A stretch of 64,000 bases of DNA from JAHFPN01 sp963765745 (GTDB taxonomy: Bacteria > Pseudomonadota > Alphaproteobacteria > Rhizobiales > Xanthobacteraceae), in NCBI GenBank assembly GCA_963765745.1, contig CAVXXM010000003.1, forward strand, positions 1-64,000, written 5' to 3'. Positions 33,524-43,751 of this stretch are shown here, piece after piece. The notes beneath the pieces are model-generated. The model was not told the origin of the DNA, ran no database searches, and saw only the letters and a program-made list of their open reading frames with translations. Position numbers and translations under genes: made by a program. Each line of letters opens with the position of its first letter. Within the stretch, counting starts at the first letter, position 1.

Positions 33524-35284
33524 ATGAATACCGAAATGACCGGCGCCGAGATGGTGATCCAGGCGCTCGTGGATCAGGGGGTCGAGCACATTTTCGGCTA
33601 CCCGGGCGGCGCGGTGCTGCCGATCTATGACGCCATGTTCCAGCAGGAGAAGCTGCAGCACATCCTCGTCCGCCACGAGCAGGGCGCGGTGCACGCGGCC
33701 GAAGGCTACGCGCGCTCGTCGGGCAAGGTCGGCGCGGTGCTCGTCACCTCCGGTCCCGGCGCCACCAACGCCGTCACCGGCCTCACCGACGCGCTCATGG
33801 ATTCGATCCCGATCGTGGTCCTCACCGGCCAAGTGCCTACCCACTTGATCGGCAACGATGCCTTCCAGGAATGCGACACGGTCGGCATCACGCGGCCCTG
33901 CACGAAGCACAATTATCTCGTGAAGAACGTGAACGATCTCTCGCGCATCATCCACGAGGCGTTCTATGTCGCTGCCGCTGGCCGGCCCGGCCCGGTCGTG
34001 GTCGATATCCCGAAAGACATTCAGTTCGCCAAGGGCACCTATGTCGGCCCGAGGAACGTGCAGCACAAGACCTATCGGCCGAAGCTCAAGGGCGACATCG
34101 ACAAGATCAAGGCCGCGGTCGAGCTGATGCGCCACGCCAAGCGGCCGCTGTTCTATACCGGCGGCGGCGTGATCAACTCGGGCAAGGAAGCTTCGGCGCT
34201 GTTGCGCGAGTTCGTGAAGCTCACCGGTTTCCCGATCACCTCCACCTTGATGGGGCTCGGCGCCTACGCCGCCCACGATCCGCAATGGCTCGGCATGCTC
34301 GGCATGCACGGCACCTGGGAAGCCAACTGGGCGATGCACGACTGCGACGTGATGATCTGCATCGGCGCGCGCTTCGACGACCGCATCACCGGACGCCTCG
34401 ATGCGTTCTCGCCGGGCTCGAAGAAGATCCACGTCGACATCGATCCGTCGTCGATCAACAAGAACGTCCGGGTGGACATCGGCATCGTCGGCGACTGCGC
34501 GCACGTGCTCGAAGACATGCTCCGCATCTGGCGTTCGACCGCGGTGCAGCCGGACAAGAAGGCACTCGGCCACTGGTGGAAGCAGATCGACCAGTGGCGG
34601 GCGAAGAAATCCCTCAGCTACAAAAACTCGAAAGAGATCATCAAGCCGCAATACGCGATCCAACGGCTCTATGATCTGACCAAGGATATGGACACCTACA
34701 TCACTACCGAAGTCGGCCAGCATCAGATGTGGGCGGCGCAGTTCTATCAATTCCAGGAGCCGCGGCGCTGGATGACCTCGGGCGGGCTCGGCACCATGGG
34801 CTATGGCCTGCCGGCGGCGGTCGGCGTGCAGATGGCGCATCCGAACTCGTTGGTGATCGACATCGCCGGCGAGGCCAGCGTGTTGATGACGATGCAGGAA
34901 ATGTCGACGGCGGCGCAGTACGAACTGCCGATCAAGATCTTCATCATCAATAACCAGTACATGGGCATGGTGCGCCAGTGGCAGGAGCTGCTGCACGGCG
35001 GGCGCTACTCGCACTCCTATACGGAGGCGCTGCCTGATTTCGTCAAGCTCGCCGAGGCCTATCGCTGTGTCGGAATGCGTTGCGAGAAGCCTGCCGACCT
35101 CGACGGCGCGATCAAGGAGATGATCAAGATCAAGAAGCCGGTGATCTTCGACTGCGTGGTGGACCAGAACGAAAATTGCTTCCCGATGATCCCGTCGGGC
35201 CGCGCGCATAACGAGATGATCCTCGGCGACGCCGGCGTCGATCCCGAAACCGCCATCACCGAAGAAGGAAAGATGCTGGTTTGA
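33524..35284 (+). CDS. ilvB: Acetolactate synthase, large catalytic subunit
   Basis: A 586-residue ThDP enzyme from ATG 33524 (GGAG 6 bases upstream; an in-frame GTG 12 bases earlier overlaps that site). It makes acetolactate and acetohydroxybutyrate, the first committed step to Val, Leu and Ile. The catalytic Glu is in ILVRHEQGAVHAAEGYAR, and the ThDP/Mg region reads DIAGEASVLMTMQEMSTA with NNQYMGMVRQWQ following. The usual GDxS of that motif is GEAS here, so the first Mg ligand Asp appears as Glu. The small subunit gene follows after 61 bases. Confidence 0.96.
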   Translation: MNTEMTGAEMVIQALVDQGVEHIFGYPGGAVLPIYDAMFQQEKLQHILVRHEQGAVHAAEGYARSSGKVGAVLVTSGPGATNAVTGLTDALMDSIPIVVLTGQVPTHLIGNDAFQECDTVGITRPCTKHNYLVKNVNDLSRIIHEAFYVAAAGRPGPVVVDIPKDIQFAKGTYVGPRNVQHKTYRPKLKGDIDKIKAAVELMRHAKRPLFYTGGGVINSGKEASALLREFVKLTGFPITSTLMGLGAYAAHDPQWLGMLGMHGTWEANWAMHDCDVMICIGARFDDRITGRLDAFSPGSKKIHVDIDPSSINKNVRVDIGIVGDCAHVLEDMLRIWRSTAVQPDKKALGHWWKQIDQWRAKKSLSYKNSKEIIKPQYAIQRLYDLTKDMDTYITTEVGQHQMWAAQFYQFQEPRRWMTSGGLGTMGYGLPAAVGVQMAHPNSLVIDIAGEASVLMTMQEMSTAAQYELPIKIFIINNQYMGMVRQWQELLHGGRYSHSYTEALPDFVKLAEAYRCVGMRCEKPADLDGAIKEMIKIKKPVIFDCVVDQNENCFPMIPSGRAHNEMILGDAGVDPETAITEEGKMLV

Positions 35285-35345
35285 GCGAACTTCCCTCTCC
35301 CCATTGGGGAGCGGACGGTTAAACCATCGTCACCGAGTAACCACC

Positions 35346-35900
35346 ATGTCCAAATCCGAACCAGCAAGCGCTACCCACTATCCCGCCGCCAAGACGATCG
35401 AGCAGGTCGAGCACCGCACGCTGTCGGTCCTGGTCGACAACGAGCCGGGCGTCTTGGCGCGCGTGATCGGGCTGTTTTCCGGCCGCGGCTACAATATCAA
35501 TTCGCTCACGGTGTCGGAGACCGAGCACGAGAAGCACGTCTCGCGCATCACGATCGCCACCCAGGGCACGCCGATGGTGATCGAGCAGATCAAGAACCAG
35601 CTGGCGCGGCTGATACCGGTACACCGCGTCATCGACCTCACCGCGGGCCATACGGCAATCGAGCGCGAGCTGGCGCTGGTGAAGGTGCGCGGCAAGGGCG
35701 AGGCGCGGGTCGAGGCGCTGCGGCTGGCCGATGCGTTCCGCGCGCGCGTGATCGACGCGACCACGGAGAGCTTCGTGTTCGAGCTCACCGGCAAGACCGA
35801 CAAGATCGACCAGTTCGTGGTGCTGATGCAGCCTTTGGGTCTGGTCGAGGTGTCGCGTACCGGCATCTGCGCGATCTCGCGCGGGCCGGAGGGGATGTGA
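35346..35900 (+). CDS. ilvN: Acetolactate synthase, small regulatory subunit
   Basis: A 184-residue protein from ATG 35346. It has an N-terminal ACT domain (HRTLSVLVDNEPGVLARVIGLF, then GYNINSLTVS) and the IlvN-specific C-terminal domain (LALVKVRGKGEARVEALRLAD, FELTGKTDKIDQFV). It stimulates the large subunit and confers valine feedback inhibition. The first 25 residues are a variable extension. The VOC-family gene starts one base after its stop. Confidence 0.96.
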   Translation: MSKSEPASATHYPAAKTIEQVEHRTLSVLVDNEPGVLARVIGLFSGRGYNINSLTVSETEHEKHVSRITIATQGTPMVIEQIKNQLARLIPVHRVIDLTAGHTAIERELALVKVRGKGEARVEALRLADAFRARVIDATTESFVFELTGKTDKIDQFVVLMQPLGLVEVSRTGICAISRGPEGM

Positions 35901-35901
35901 G

Positions 35902-36327
35902 ATGGAGCAGCGGCTTTCGATCGTAACGCTCGGCGTGCGCGATCTGGCGCGAAGCCGCAAGTTCTACGAAGCGCTCGGCTGGCGCGCGGCGAATATGAAA
36001 AGCGATGCCGTCGTGTTCTTCCAGCTCGGCGGCATCGCGCTCGCGCTGTTCGGTCGCGCGGACCTGGCGAAGGACGCGGGCGTCGCGGACAACGCGCCCG
36101 GCTTCTCCGGCGTGTCGCTCGCCTACAATGTGCGCGACAAGGCGGAAGCCGACGCGGTGCTCGCGCATGCGGTGAAGTCCGGCGGGCGGCTGGTGAAGCC
36201 CGCGCAGGACGCGTTCTGGGGCGGCTATTCGGGCTATTTCGCCGATCCGGACGGACATTTGTGGGAAGTGGCGTGGAATCCGTTCTTTCCGCTCGATGCG
36301 AAAGGTGCGATCTCGCTTCCGGCTTGA
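35902..36327 (+). CDS. VOC/glyoxalase family protein within the ilv cluster
   Basis: A 141-residue protein beginning LSIVTLGVRDLARSRKFYEAL and ending YFADPDGHLWEVAWNP, the two halves of a vicinal-oxygen-chelate fold with the metal-ligand region in DPDGHLWE. It starts 1 base after ilvN and lies 66 bases before ilvC, so it is probably transcribed with the ilv genes. The family includes glyoxalases, dioxygenases and resistance proteins; the role here is not known. Confidence 0.85.
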   Translation: MEQRLSIVTLGVRDLARSRKFYEALGWRAANMKSDAVVFFQLGGIALALFGRADLAKDAGVADNAPGFSGVSLAYNVRDKAEADAVLAHAVKSGGRLVKPAQDAFWGGYSGYFADPDGHLWEVAWNPFFPLDAKGAISLPA

Positions 36328-36393
36328 CCGATTTTCCGGACGCGCCATAAAGCGTGGCCGCAAACGACAACGAGTGAAGTTGGGGAAACTATC

Positions 36394-37415
36394 ATGCGCG
36401 TTTATTACGACCGCGACGCCGACCTGAACCTGATCAAGGGCAAGAAGGTCGCGATCATCGGCTATGGCAGCCAGGGCCATGCCCACGCCTTGAATCTCCG
36501 CGACTCCGGCGTGAAGGAAGTCGCGGTCGCGCTGCGCAAGGGCTCGCAGGGCGTGAAGAAGGCCGAAGCCGAGAAGCTTAAGGTGATGGAAGTCGCCGAC
36601 GCCGCCAAATGGGCGGACGTGATGATGATGCTGACTCCCGACGAGCTGCAGGCCGACATCTATCGCGATCATCTCGCAGCCAACATGAAGCAGGGCACGG
36701 CGCTCATGTTCGCGCACGGGCTGAACATCCATTTCAACCTGATCGAGCCGCGCGCCGATCTCGACGTCCTGATGATCGCGCCCAAGGGTCCGGGCCACAC
36801 GGTGCGCTCCGAATACGCGCGCGGCGCCGGCGTGCCGTGCCTGCTCGCGATCCATAAGGACGCGTCGGGCAACGCGCACGATCTCGGGCTCTCCTATGGC
36901 TCGGCGATCGGCGGCGGGCGCGCCGGCATCATCGAGACCATCGTTCCGCGAGGAATGCGAGACCGATCTGTTCGGCGAGCAGGCGGTGCTGTGCGGCGGG
37001 CTCGTGGAGCTGATGAAGGCCGGCTACGAGACGCTGGTCGAGGCCGGCTACGCGCCCGAGATGGCCTATTTCGAATGCGTGCACGAGGTGAAGCTGATCG
37101 TCGACCTGATCTACGAGGGCGGCATCGCCAACATGAACTACTCGGTCTCCAACACCGCCGAGTACGGCGAATATGTCTCCGGCCCGCGCGTGGTGAACGC
37201 GGCGACGCGCGCCGAGATGAAGAAGATCCTCGACGACATCCAGTCCGGCCGCTTCGCGCGCGACTGGATGCTGGAGAATCGCGTCAACCAGACCTCGTTC
37301 AAGGCCATGCGCGCCAAGCATGGCCGCGCACCCGATCGAGGAGGTGGGCGCGAAGCTGCGGGCCATGATGCCGTGGATCAAGCAGCGGGCGCTGGTGGAC
37401 AAGAGCAAGAATTGA
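36394..37415 (+). CDS. ilvC: Ketol-acid reductoisomerase, with two frameshifts
   Basis: Without the two extra bases the protein has 339 residues, the exact class I KARI length. It starts MRVYYDRDADLNLIKGKKVAIIGYGSQGHAHA, the NADPH-binding GxGxxG, and continues to PKGPGHTVRSEY. Breaks are near 36945 (one base removed gives FREECETDLFGEQAVLCGG, with Mg ligands) and near 37322 (one G removed gives KHAAHPIEEVGAKLRAMM). The C-terminal MPWIKQRALVDKSKN then ends at TGA 37413-37415. The enzyme converts acetolactate to dihydroxyisovalerate. Complete conservation implies sequence errors, not a pseudogene. Confidence 0.93.
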
Positions 37416-37480
37416 TCTTCGGCGCGCACGTGCCGCTCCGTTCGATCCCGACGGCGGCTCGTGCTCGCTTCGAAGAAGCG

Positions 37481-39049
37481 CTAACGCGGCTTGCGGGCCT
37501 CGATCTGGTCCCACATCCAGCGCGCGACCGACTCGATCGATTGCCGGTTTGCCGAGTCTCCGGCCCGCAGGCCTGCTTCCCGCATCAACCCGACGTCGAT
37601 CCGCCCAAGGAGCGGCGCGAGCGCGTTACGGAGTGTCTGGTCGTTAGCGCGCTTGGGCGAGAGCAGCAGGATCGCGTCATAAGGCGGGATCGCCTGCTTC
37701 GGGTCGTCGAGCAGCAGGATGTCGTACTGGGTGACGCGGCCCTCGCTGGTATAGGCCGAGATCACGTCGACCTCGCCGGCGGCCGCGGCTTGATACATGT
37801 AATCCGGCGCGAGCAGCCGCTGATTGGCGAAGGCAAGTCCGTAGGCGTTGCGGATCGCCGCCCATTCCGGCCGCGAGAAGAATTCGAGATCGCCGACCAT
37901 GGTGAGCCGCGGCGCGAGCGGCGCGAGGTCTGCGATCGAGCGCACGCCGAGCGCCTCGGCGCGCTTCGCGCCATGCCAGCGCATAGGCGTTCTCGAAGCC
38001 GAGCGTGCCGAGCATCTCGATGCCGAGCGCTCCTGCAGCCAGCGGCCGACTTCGTCGAGCACCTTCTCGCGCCCGGGCGCGTCGGTGCGGCCCATCTGGT
38101 TCGCCCAGATCGTGCCGGTGTAGTCGACATAGACGTCGATATCGCCGGCGGCGAGCGCGTTGAATACGATCATGGAGCCGAGCGCCTCGCGCCGGCTCGC
38201 GGTCAGAGCCGGCGGCGTTCAGCCGCTGCTCGATCAGCGCGGCGAGCAGATATTGCTCGGTGAAGGTTTTCGCGCCGATCGCGTAGGTCGCGGGCGGCCG
38301 CGCGAAGGAGGGCGCGAGCGCCGCGCCGACGACGAGCAGCAAGCCCGACGCCGCCGAGCGCCACACGCGCGCGCTTGCCGCGGCCGACGCCGCTCTCCAT
38401 CAGCGCCAGCAACTGATCGACCACGAGCGCGAGCACCGCGGCGGCGACGCAGCCGAACAGCACGAACACCCAGTTCTGCGTCTGCAGCCCGGCGAAAATG
38501 TAGTTGCCGAGACTGGTCTGCCCGACCGGGGTCGAGAGCGTCGCGGTGCCGATCACCCAGACCGCCGAGGTGCGGATGCCGGCCATGATGACCGGCGAGC
38601 GCGAGCGGCAGCTCGACCATCCAGAGCGCCTGGCGCTGGGTCATGCCGACGCCGAGCGCGGCTTCGTTCACGGCCGGATCGATGCCGGTAATGCCGGTCA
38701 CCGTGTTCCGCAGCACCGGCAGCATCGAATAGAGCGTCAGCGCCAGCACCGAGGGCAGGAACCCGAGCGCGGAAAAGCCGGTGCCGAAGGTGCGCTCGGT
38801 CAGCATGGAGAGGCCGAGCAGCAGCGGATAAAACAGTGCGAGCAGCGCCAGCCCGGGAATGGTCTGCACGAGGCTGGAGAACGCGAGCAGCGGCCAGCGC
38901 AGCCGCGCGTTGCGCGTCGCGGCAATCGCGAGCGGGAGCGAGATCGCGAGCCCGAGCGCGAGCGCGGTCAGGCTCACGATCACGTGGCTGCCGAGATAAT
39001 CGGGCAGGCGCGCCAGCGCGTCGGCGATGCGCGGATCGAGGCCGCTCAT
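37481..39049 (-). CDS. Osmoprotectant-type ABC transporter, fused permease and substrate-binding protein, several frameshifts
   Basis: ATG 39049 overlaps the ATP-binding gene stop (ATGA). The first about 215 residues are the permease: IVSLTALALGLAISLPLAI, LVQTIPGLALLALFYPLLL and the EAALGVGMTQRQALWMVELPLA loop that contacts the ATPase, then TSLGNYIFAGLQTQNW. A linker leads to a ProX/OpuC-type binding domain: YAIGAKTFTEQYLLAALIEQRL, DVYVDYTGTIWANQM, EVDVISAYTSEGRV and YDAILLLSP. Such fusions import quaternary-amine osmolytes such as glycine betaine or choline. The frame breaks near 38590, 38370, 38210, 38025 and 37975. Total about 520 residues. Individual break points are approximate. Confidence 0.78.
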
Positions 39050-39838
39050 TTGCGCCCCGCCATCAGCGCGCCGAGCCGCTCGGCCTGGCGGCGCGGCGTC
39101 TGCATCAATTCGTGCACATAGGCGTGCTTCGCGTCGCGTCATCAGCGCGTGCGGCGTGTCGACCTCGATGACGCGGCCCTCGTGCATCACCGCGATGCGG
39201 TCGGCGAGCAGCAAGCGCCTCGGTCATGTCATGGGTGATGAGGATGCTGGTGAGTCCGAGCTGGTCGTGCAGGCGGCGATATTCCTGCGCGAGCGCGTCG
39301 CGCGTGAGCGGATCGAGCGCGCCGAACGGCTCGTCCATGAGCACCACCGGCGGGTTCGCGGCGATGGCGCGCGCGATGCCGACGCGCTGGCGCTCGCCGC
39401 CGGAGAGCTCGGCGGGCAGGCGATCGCGGTAGTCCGCGGGCGCGAGACGGACGAGCGAAAGCAGCTCATCCACGCGCGCGGCGATCTTCTTCCGCTCCCA
39501 GCCCAGGAGCTTCGGCGTGATCCCGACATTCTCCGCGACGGTCAGATGCGGAAACAGGCCGACGCCCTGAAACACGTAGCCGATGCGGCGCCGCAGCTCG
39601 ATCGGCGTCGAGCGCGCGCACGTCCTCGGCCCTCGAAGCGCACCGTGCCCTCGCTCGGATCGGCGAGGCGGTTGACGAGGCGCAGGAGCGTCGTCTTGCC
39701 GGAGCCCGAGGGGCCGACCACGGCGAGGAACTCGCGGCCGGCGACGTCGAGCGATACGCGGTCGAGCGCGCTCGCGCGCGCGTCGCCATAGCGCTTGGAA
39801 ACGGCGTCGAATGCGATCGCTGCGGGCGCCTGCGCCAT
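39046..39838 (-). CDS. Osmoprotectant-type ABC transporter ATP-binding protein, several frameshifts
   Basis: About 262 residues from ATG 39838. Walker A is GPSGSGKTT (near residue 42), the Q-loop is GYVFQGVGLFPHL, the signature is LSGGERQRVGIARA and Walker B is VVLMDEPFGALDP; THDMTEAL provides the switch His. This is the ProV/OpuA class, matching the fused permease-binding protein that overlaps its stop. Breaks occur near 39615, 39210 and 39140; the true C-terminus is YVHELMQTPRRQAERLGA..., stopping at 39046-39048. A CBS domain, present in classical ProV, is missing. Confidence 0.8.
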
Positions 39839-39962
39839 GGCGCGCGCCTAGCACGTGGCGGCGAACGCTCCAAGCCGGGTCGACAAGCCATGCCGCCGAT
39901 GCCAAATTCGCCCGACAAAACACGAGCCCGGTCGAGAAATCGGACGCAGGGAGGATTGAGTG

Positions 39963-41416
39963 ATGCAGAGTGTCGCCATGCGCATCGGGGGCCGCGACGC
40001 CGGCTCCGCCGACGGCCGGTTCTACGAGAAGCGCAATCCATTCACCGGCGAGCTGGTCGCGCGCGTGCCCGATGCCGGGCCGCTCGACGCGGCCGCGGCG
40101 GTGGGCGCCGCCGCCGCCGCCTTCCGCGAATGGTCGAAGACGCCGCCGAGCAAGCGCCGCGCGATCCTGTGGAAGGCCGCCGATCTCCTGGAGGGGCGGG
40201 CGCAGGAAATCGCCAAGATCATCACGGCGGAGACCGGCGGCACCTTCGGCTGGGGCATGTTCAACACCTTCTTCGCCGCGAGCATCATGCGCGAAGCGGC
40301 CTGCAGCACCACGCAGATCACCGGCGAGGTGATCCCTTCCGACATCCCCGGCAATATCGCGCTCGCGGTGCGCCAGCCGGTCGGCGTCGTCGCGGCCATC
40401 GCGCCGTGGAACGCGCCGATGATTCTCGGCGTGCGCGCGGTGGCGATGCCGCTCGCCTGCGGCAATACCGTCGTGCTCAAGGCTTCCGAGGAGTGCCCGC
40501 AGACGCACCGCATCATCGGCGAAGTGCTGGAGGCGGCGGGGCTGCCAGCGGGCGCGATCAATGTGCTCACCACGTCGCGCGAAGGTGCGGCGGCCACGGT
40601 CGACGCGCTTATTTCCGACACCGCGCGTCAAGCGCATCAACTTCACGGGCTCCACGCACGTCGGCAAGATCATCGCCGAAAAGGCGGCGAAGTACTTGAA
40701 GCCGGTGCTGCTTGGAGCTCGGCGGCAAGGCGCCGCTCGTGGTGCTCGACGACGCCGATCTCGACGAGGCGGCGGCGGCGGCGAATTTCGGGGCCTTCAT
40801 GCACCAGGGTCAGATCTGCATGTCGACCGAGCGCATCGTGGTGCAGAAGCCGGTCGCGAGTTTCTTCCTCGACAAATTGATCGCGCGGACCACGAAGCTC
40901 AAAGTCGGCGATCCTACGCTGCCGGAAACCCAGATCGGCCCGATGGTGAGCGAGCGCGCGGCGGCGCGCGTGCTCGAACTGGTCAAGGACGCGACCGGCC
41001 GCGGCGCGCGGCTGGTGTGCGGCGGCGAGGTGAGCGGGACGCTGTTCCAGCCGACGATCCTCGACCGGGTCACGCCGGACATGCGCATCTATCGCGAGGA
41101 GTCGTTCGGGCCGGTGGTGGTCCTGATCGGCGTGAACGACGACGAGGAAGCCATCCGCGCCGCCAACGATACCGAATACGGGCTCGCGGCCGCGGTGTTC
41201 AGCAAGAACATCGACCGCGCCTATGCGGTGGCCGAGCGGATCGAGAGCGGCATCTGCCACATCAACGGGCCGACGGTGGCCGACGAGCCGCAGATGCCGT
41301 TCGGCGGCGTCAAGCAGAGCGGCATCGGCCGCTTCGGCGGCCGCGCCGGGATCGCCGAGTTCACTGAGCTGCGCTGGATCACGATCCAGACCGGGCACCG
41401 GCACTATCCGATCTGA
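39963..41416 (+). CDS. NAD(P)-dependent aldehyde dehydrogenase (vanillin/salicylaldehyde dehydrogenase-like), two frameshifts
   Basis: ATG 39963 has GGGAGG 8 bases upstream (the GTG at 39960 is less well placed). With two extra bases removed the protein has 483 residues. It has NAD-binding VVAAIAPWNAPMIL, the RINFTGSTHVG glycine motif, LELGGKAPLVVLDDAD with the catalytic Glu, and the catalytic Cys in HQGQICMSTERI; the C-terminus is WITIQTGHRHYPI, seen in vanillin- or salicylaldehyde-dehydrogenase-like members. Breaks are near 40622 (one A) and near 40712 (one T). It is divergent from the osmoprotectant transporter; betaine-aldehyde oxidation is conceivable but not shown. Confidence 0.85.
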
Positions 41417-41462
41417 CCGGAGCGGTCCCTCCGCTGAAGCGGGAGGAGATCTCGCCCATTTC

Positions 41463-42004
41463 TCAGACGGGATCCAGTGCAGAAATCTTCAGCAGCCGCG
41501 AAGCCCGGCGCGAGCAGCGCGAAACGCCCAGACCATGGCGGAGCTGACATTGGCGAGCTGGAAGTGCAGCTGCGGCATTTCGAAAATGCCGGCGATCAGC
41601 GGCACGACCGCCCGCAACGGGCCGAAGAAGCGGCCGAGGAAAATGCTCCACACGCCGAAGCGGTGGAAGAAGACGTCGCCGCGCTGCCACCAGCGGCGGA
41701 TAGTGCGAGAGCGGCCAGATATGCCGCGCCCGATCCTTGAACTTGAAGCCGATCCACGTAGGAAATCCAGTCGCCGAGCGAAGTCCGCCGATCGCGGCTC
41801 CGGCCCAGACCGGCCAGAACGCGATGTCGCTGGCGCCGATCAGTCCGCCGATGCCGAAGAGAATGAAGGTCGCCGGAAGAAGACAGTGAGATGACCGCGA
41901 GCGACTCGCCGAAAGCGAGAAGCCCGACGATGAACGGCGCCCACGACCTGATGCGCTCTTCACGAAATGCCTGCGAGCAAGCGTTCGTTGGCGAGCGCGA
42001 ACAT
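41463..42004 (-). CDS. DedA family membrane protein, several frameshifts
   Basis: Pieces of a DedA protein appear in order on the minus strand in shifting frames: MFALANE at the start (ATG 42004), WAPFIVGLLAFGESLAVIS, LLPATFILFGIGGLIGAS, FWPVWAGAAIG, IGFKFKDRARHIWPLSHYPPLVA, the FHRFGVWSIFLGRFFGPLRAV motif and LHFQLANV. The FGRFFGPLR region is the family signature. DedA proteins are inner-membrane lipid (undecaprenyl phosphate) transporters important for membrane potential. At least five single-base breaks occur within 540 bases, so the ends are approximate. Confidence 0.72.
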
Positions 42005-42186
42005 CTCCGGCTATAGGAACTCAAGGACATGACGGGTCGCGATGCAGATTTGGGCGGGTGAACCTAGGGAGCGCCCTTTTCGGGCTTATTGCGGCGATTG
42101 CGCAATGGAGTAAACCTGCGCGAAGCGGCCTTCGCCTTGCGGATCAAGGTCGAGCCGCTAAGCTCGCCGCCTGCGAAAGCCCACGC

Positions 42187-43038
42187 ATGAACCTCCTCTC
42201 GATCCAATCGCACGTCGCCTACGGCCATGTCGGCAACTCGGCCGCGGTGTTTCCGCTGCAGCGGCTGGGCGTCGAGGTCTGGCCGGTGAACACGGTGCAG
42301 TTCTCCAATCACACCGGCTACGGGAAATGGCGCGGCGAGGTGTTCGGCGCGGCGCAAATCCGCGAGGTGATCGAGGGGATCGCCGATCGCGGCGTGCTGA
42401 AGACCTGCGACGGGGTGATCTCGGGCTATCTCGGCACGGCGGAGATCGGCGAGGTCGTGCTCGAGGCGGTGGCCAAGGTGAAGGCGGCCAACAAGCGCGC
42501 GCTCTATTGCTGCGATCCGGTGATCGGCGACGGCGGCAAGGCCTATGTGCAGGGCGGCATCGCCGAGTTCTTCAGCGGCCGCGCGCTGGCCGCCGCCGAC
42601 GTGCTGACGCCCAACCAGTTCGAGCTGGAGACGCTTTCCGGCATCAAGGTGCGCTCCATGGCCGACGCGGCGAAAGCCTGCGACGCGCTGCACGCGAAGG
42701 GGCCGAAGACCGTGCTGGTCACGAGCCTCAAGGTCGCCGGCACGCCGCGCGACGCGCTCGACATTTTCGCGTCGGGCGAGGGCGAGCGCCTGCGCGTGCG
42801 GCTGCCCAAGCTCGATATCGCGGTGCAGGGCACCGGCGATACGGTCGCCGCGCTCTTCTTCTTCCATCTTCTGCGCACCGGCACGCTCGCGACCGCGCTC
42901 GAGGTCGCGGCCTCGTCGATGTTCGGGGTGCTGGAGCGCACCCAGGCGGCGAAGGCGAAAGAAATGCTGCTGGTCGACGCGCAGGAGGAATTCATCTCGC
43001 CTTCGCGCAATTTCCGCGCCGAGCCGGTCGAAGGCTGA
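42187..43038 (+). CDS. pdxY: Pyridoxal kinase PdxY
   Basis: A 283-residue protein from ATG 42187. It begins NLLSIQSHVAYGHVGNSAAVFPLQRLG, the PdxY/PdxK start, and has SGYLGTAE, CDPVIGDGGKAYV, LTPNQFELETLSG and the catalytic base motif QGTGDTVAALFFFHLL in the C-terminal part. It phosphorylates pyridoxal to PLP in vitamin B6 salvage. The Nudix gene follows after 8 bases, so the two are likely co-transcribed. Confidence 0.95.
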   Translation: MNLLSIQSHVAYGHVGNSAAVFPLQRLGVEVWPVNTVQFSNHTGYGKWRGEVFGAAQIREVIEGIADRGVLKTCDGVISGYLGTAEIGEVVLEAVAKVKAANKRALYCCDPVIGDGGKAYVQGGIAEFFSGRALAAADVLTPNQFELETLSGIKVRSMADAAKACDALHAKGPKTVLVTSLKVAGTPRDALDIFASGEGERLRVRLPKLDIAVQGTGDTVAALFFFHLLRTGTLATALEVAASSMFGVLERTQAAKAKEMLLVDAQEEFISPSRNFRAEPVEG

Positions 43039-43046
43039 AGCCGCCG

Positions 43047-43751
43047 ATGGGCGAGATCCGGATCGTGCCGGTCAAGGCGCTCGACCTGCGCCTGGAGCCG
43101 CGCGACTGGGCCTGGGCCGAAGCGAACCGCGCCGCGACCGGCGCGCATTTCGAGAAGCAGCGCGAGCGCTGGCCCGGCATCTGGAACGGCCGCGTGCTTC
43201 TGTTGCATCGCTTCGCGATCGAACAGGGGATTTTTCGCGGCGCGTATCTCGAGACCGATTTCGCGAGCTTCCTGCACTGGCGCGACACCGGTTTTCCCGA
43301 CGCTTCGGTGTTCAACTGTTTCGCCATGGCCGCGCTGCGCGCCGCCGACGGCGCTTTCCTGCTCGGCCGCATGGCCAAGCACACGGCCAATGCGGGAAAA
43401 GTCTATTTCCCCTCGGGCACGCCCGATCCGAATGACGTGCGCGACGACGGGATCGTGGATCTCGAAGGCAGCGTGCGGCGGGAGTTGCTCGAGGAAACCG
43501 GGCTGATCTCGACCGACGCCAAGCCCGGCGGTTGGCACGCGGTGCTGGCCGGGGCGCGGGTTGCGCTCATGCGCGCGCTGGAAGCGCCCGAGGACGCCGA
43601 AACGCTTGCCGCGCGCGTACGGGTGCACCTGGCGACGACGCCGCGGCCGGAACTCGCCGATGTCGTGATCGTGCGCGGCCGCGATGATCTTTCGCCGGCA
43701 ATGCCCGACTTCATGCGCGCGTATCTCGAAGCGATGTTCGCTCAGCGATAG
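43047..43751 (+). CDS. NUDIX hydrolase
   Basis: A 234-residue protein from ATG 43047. The NUDIX core is GSVRRELLEETGLIS (near residues 144-158), the REUxEExGU helix that holds the divalent metal; the residues before it (FPSGTPDPNDVRDDGIVDLEG) have a longer spacing than the classical box. The first 90 residues are a family-specific domain (RVLLLHRFAIEQGIFRGAYL, FASFLHWRDTGFP). It presumably hydrolyses a nucleoside-diphosphate derivative; the substrate is unknown. It follows pdxY with 8 bases and overlaps the convergent small gene by 10. Confidence 0.85.
   Translation: MGEIRIVPVKALDLRLEPRDWAWAEANRAATGAHFEKQRERWPGIWNGRVLLLHRFAIEQGIFRGAYLETDFASFLHWRDTGFPDASVFNCFAMAALRAADGAFLLGRMAKHTANAGKVYFPSGTPDPNDVRDDGIVDLEGSVRRELLEETGLISTDAKPGGWHAVLAGARVALMRALEAPEDAETLAARVRVHLATTPRPELADVVIVRGRDDLSPAMPDFMRAYLEAMFAQR

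Noticed and set aside
32924..35209. A 761-codon minus-strand frame opposite ilvB
   Set aside because: Shadow of ilvB, rich in Arg/His/Asp, and it runs through the msrQ start and the ilv leader.
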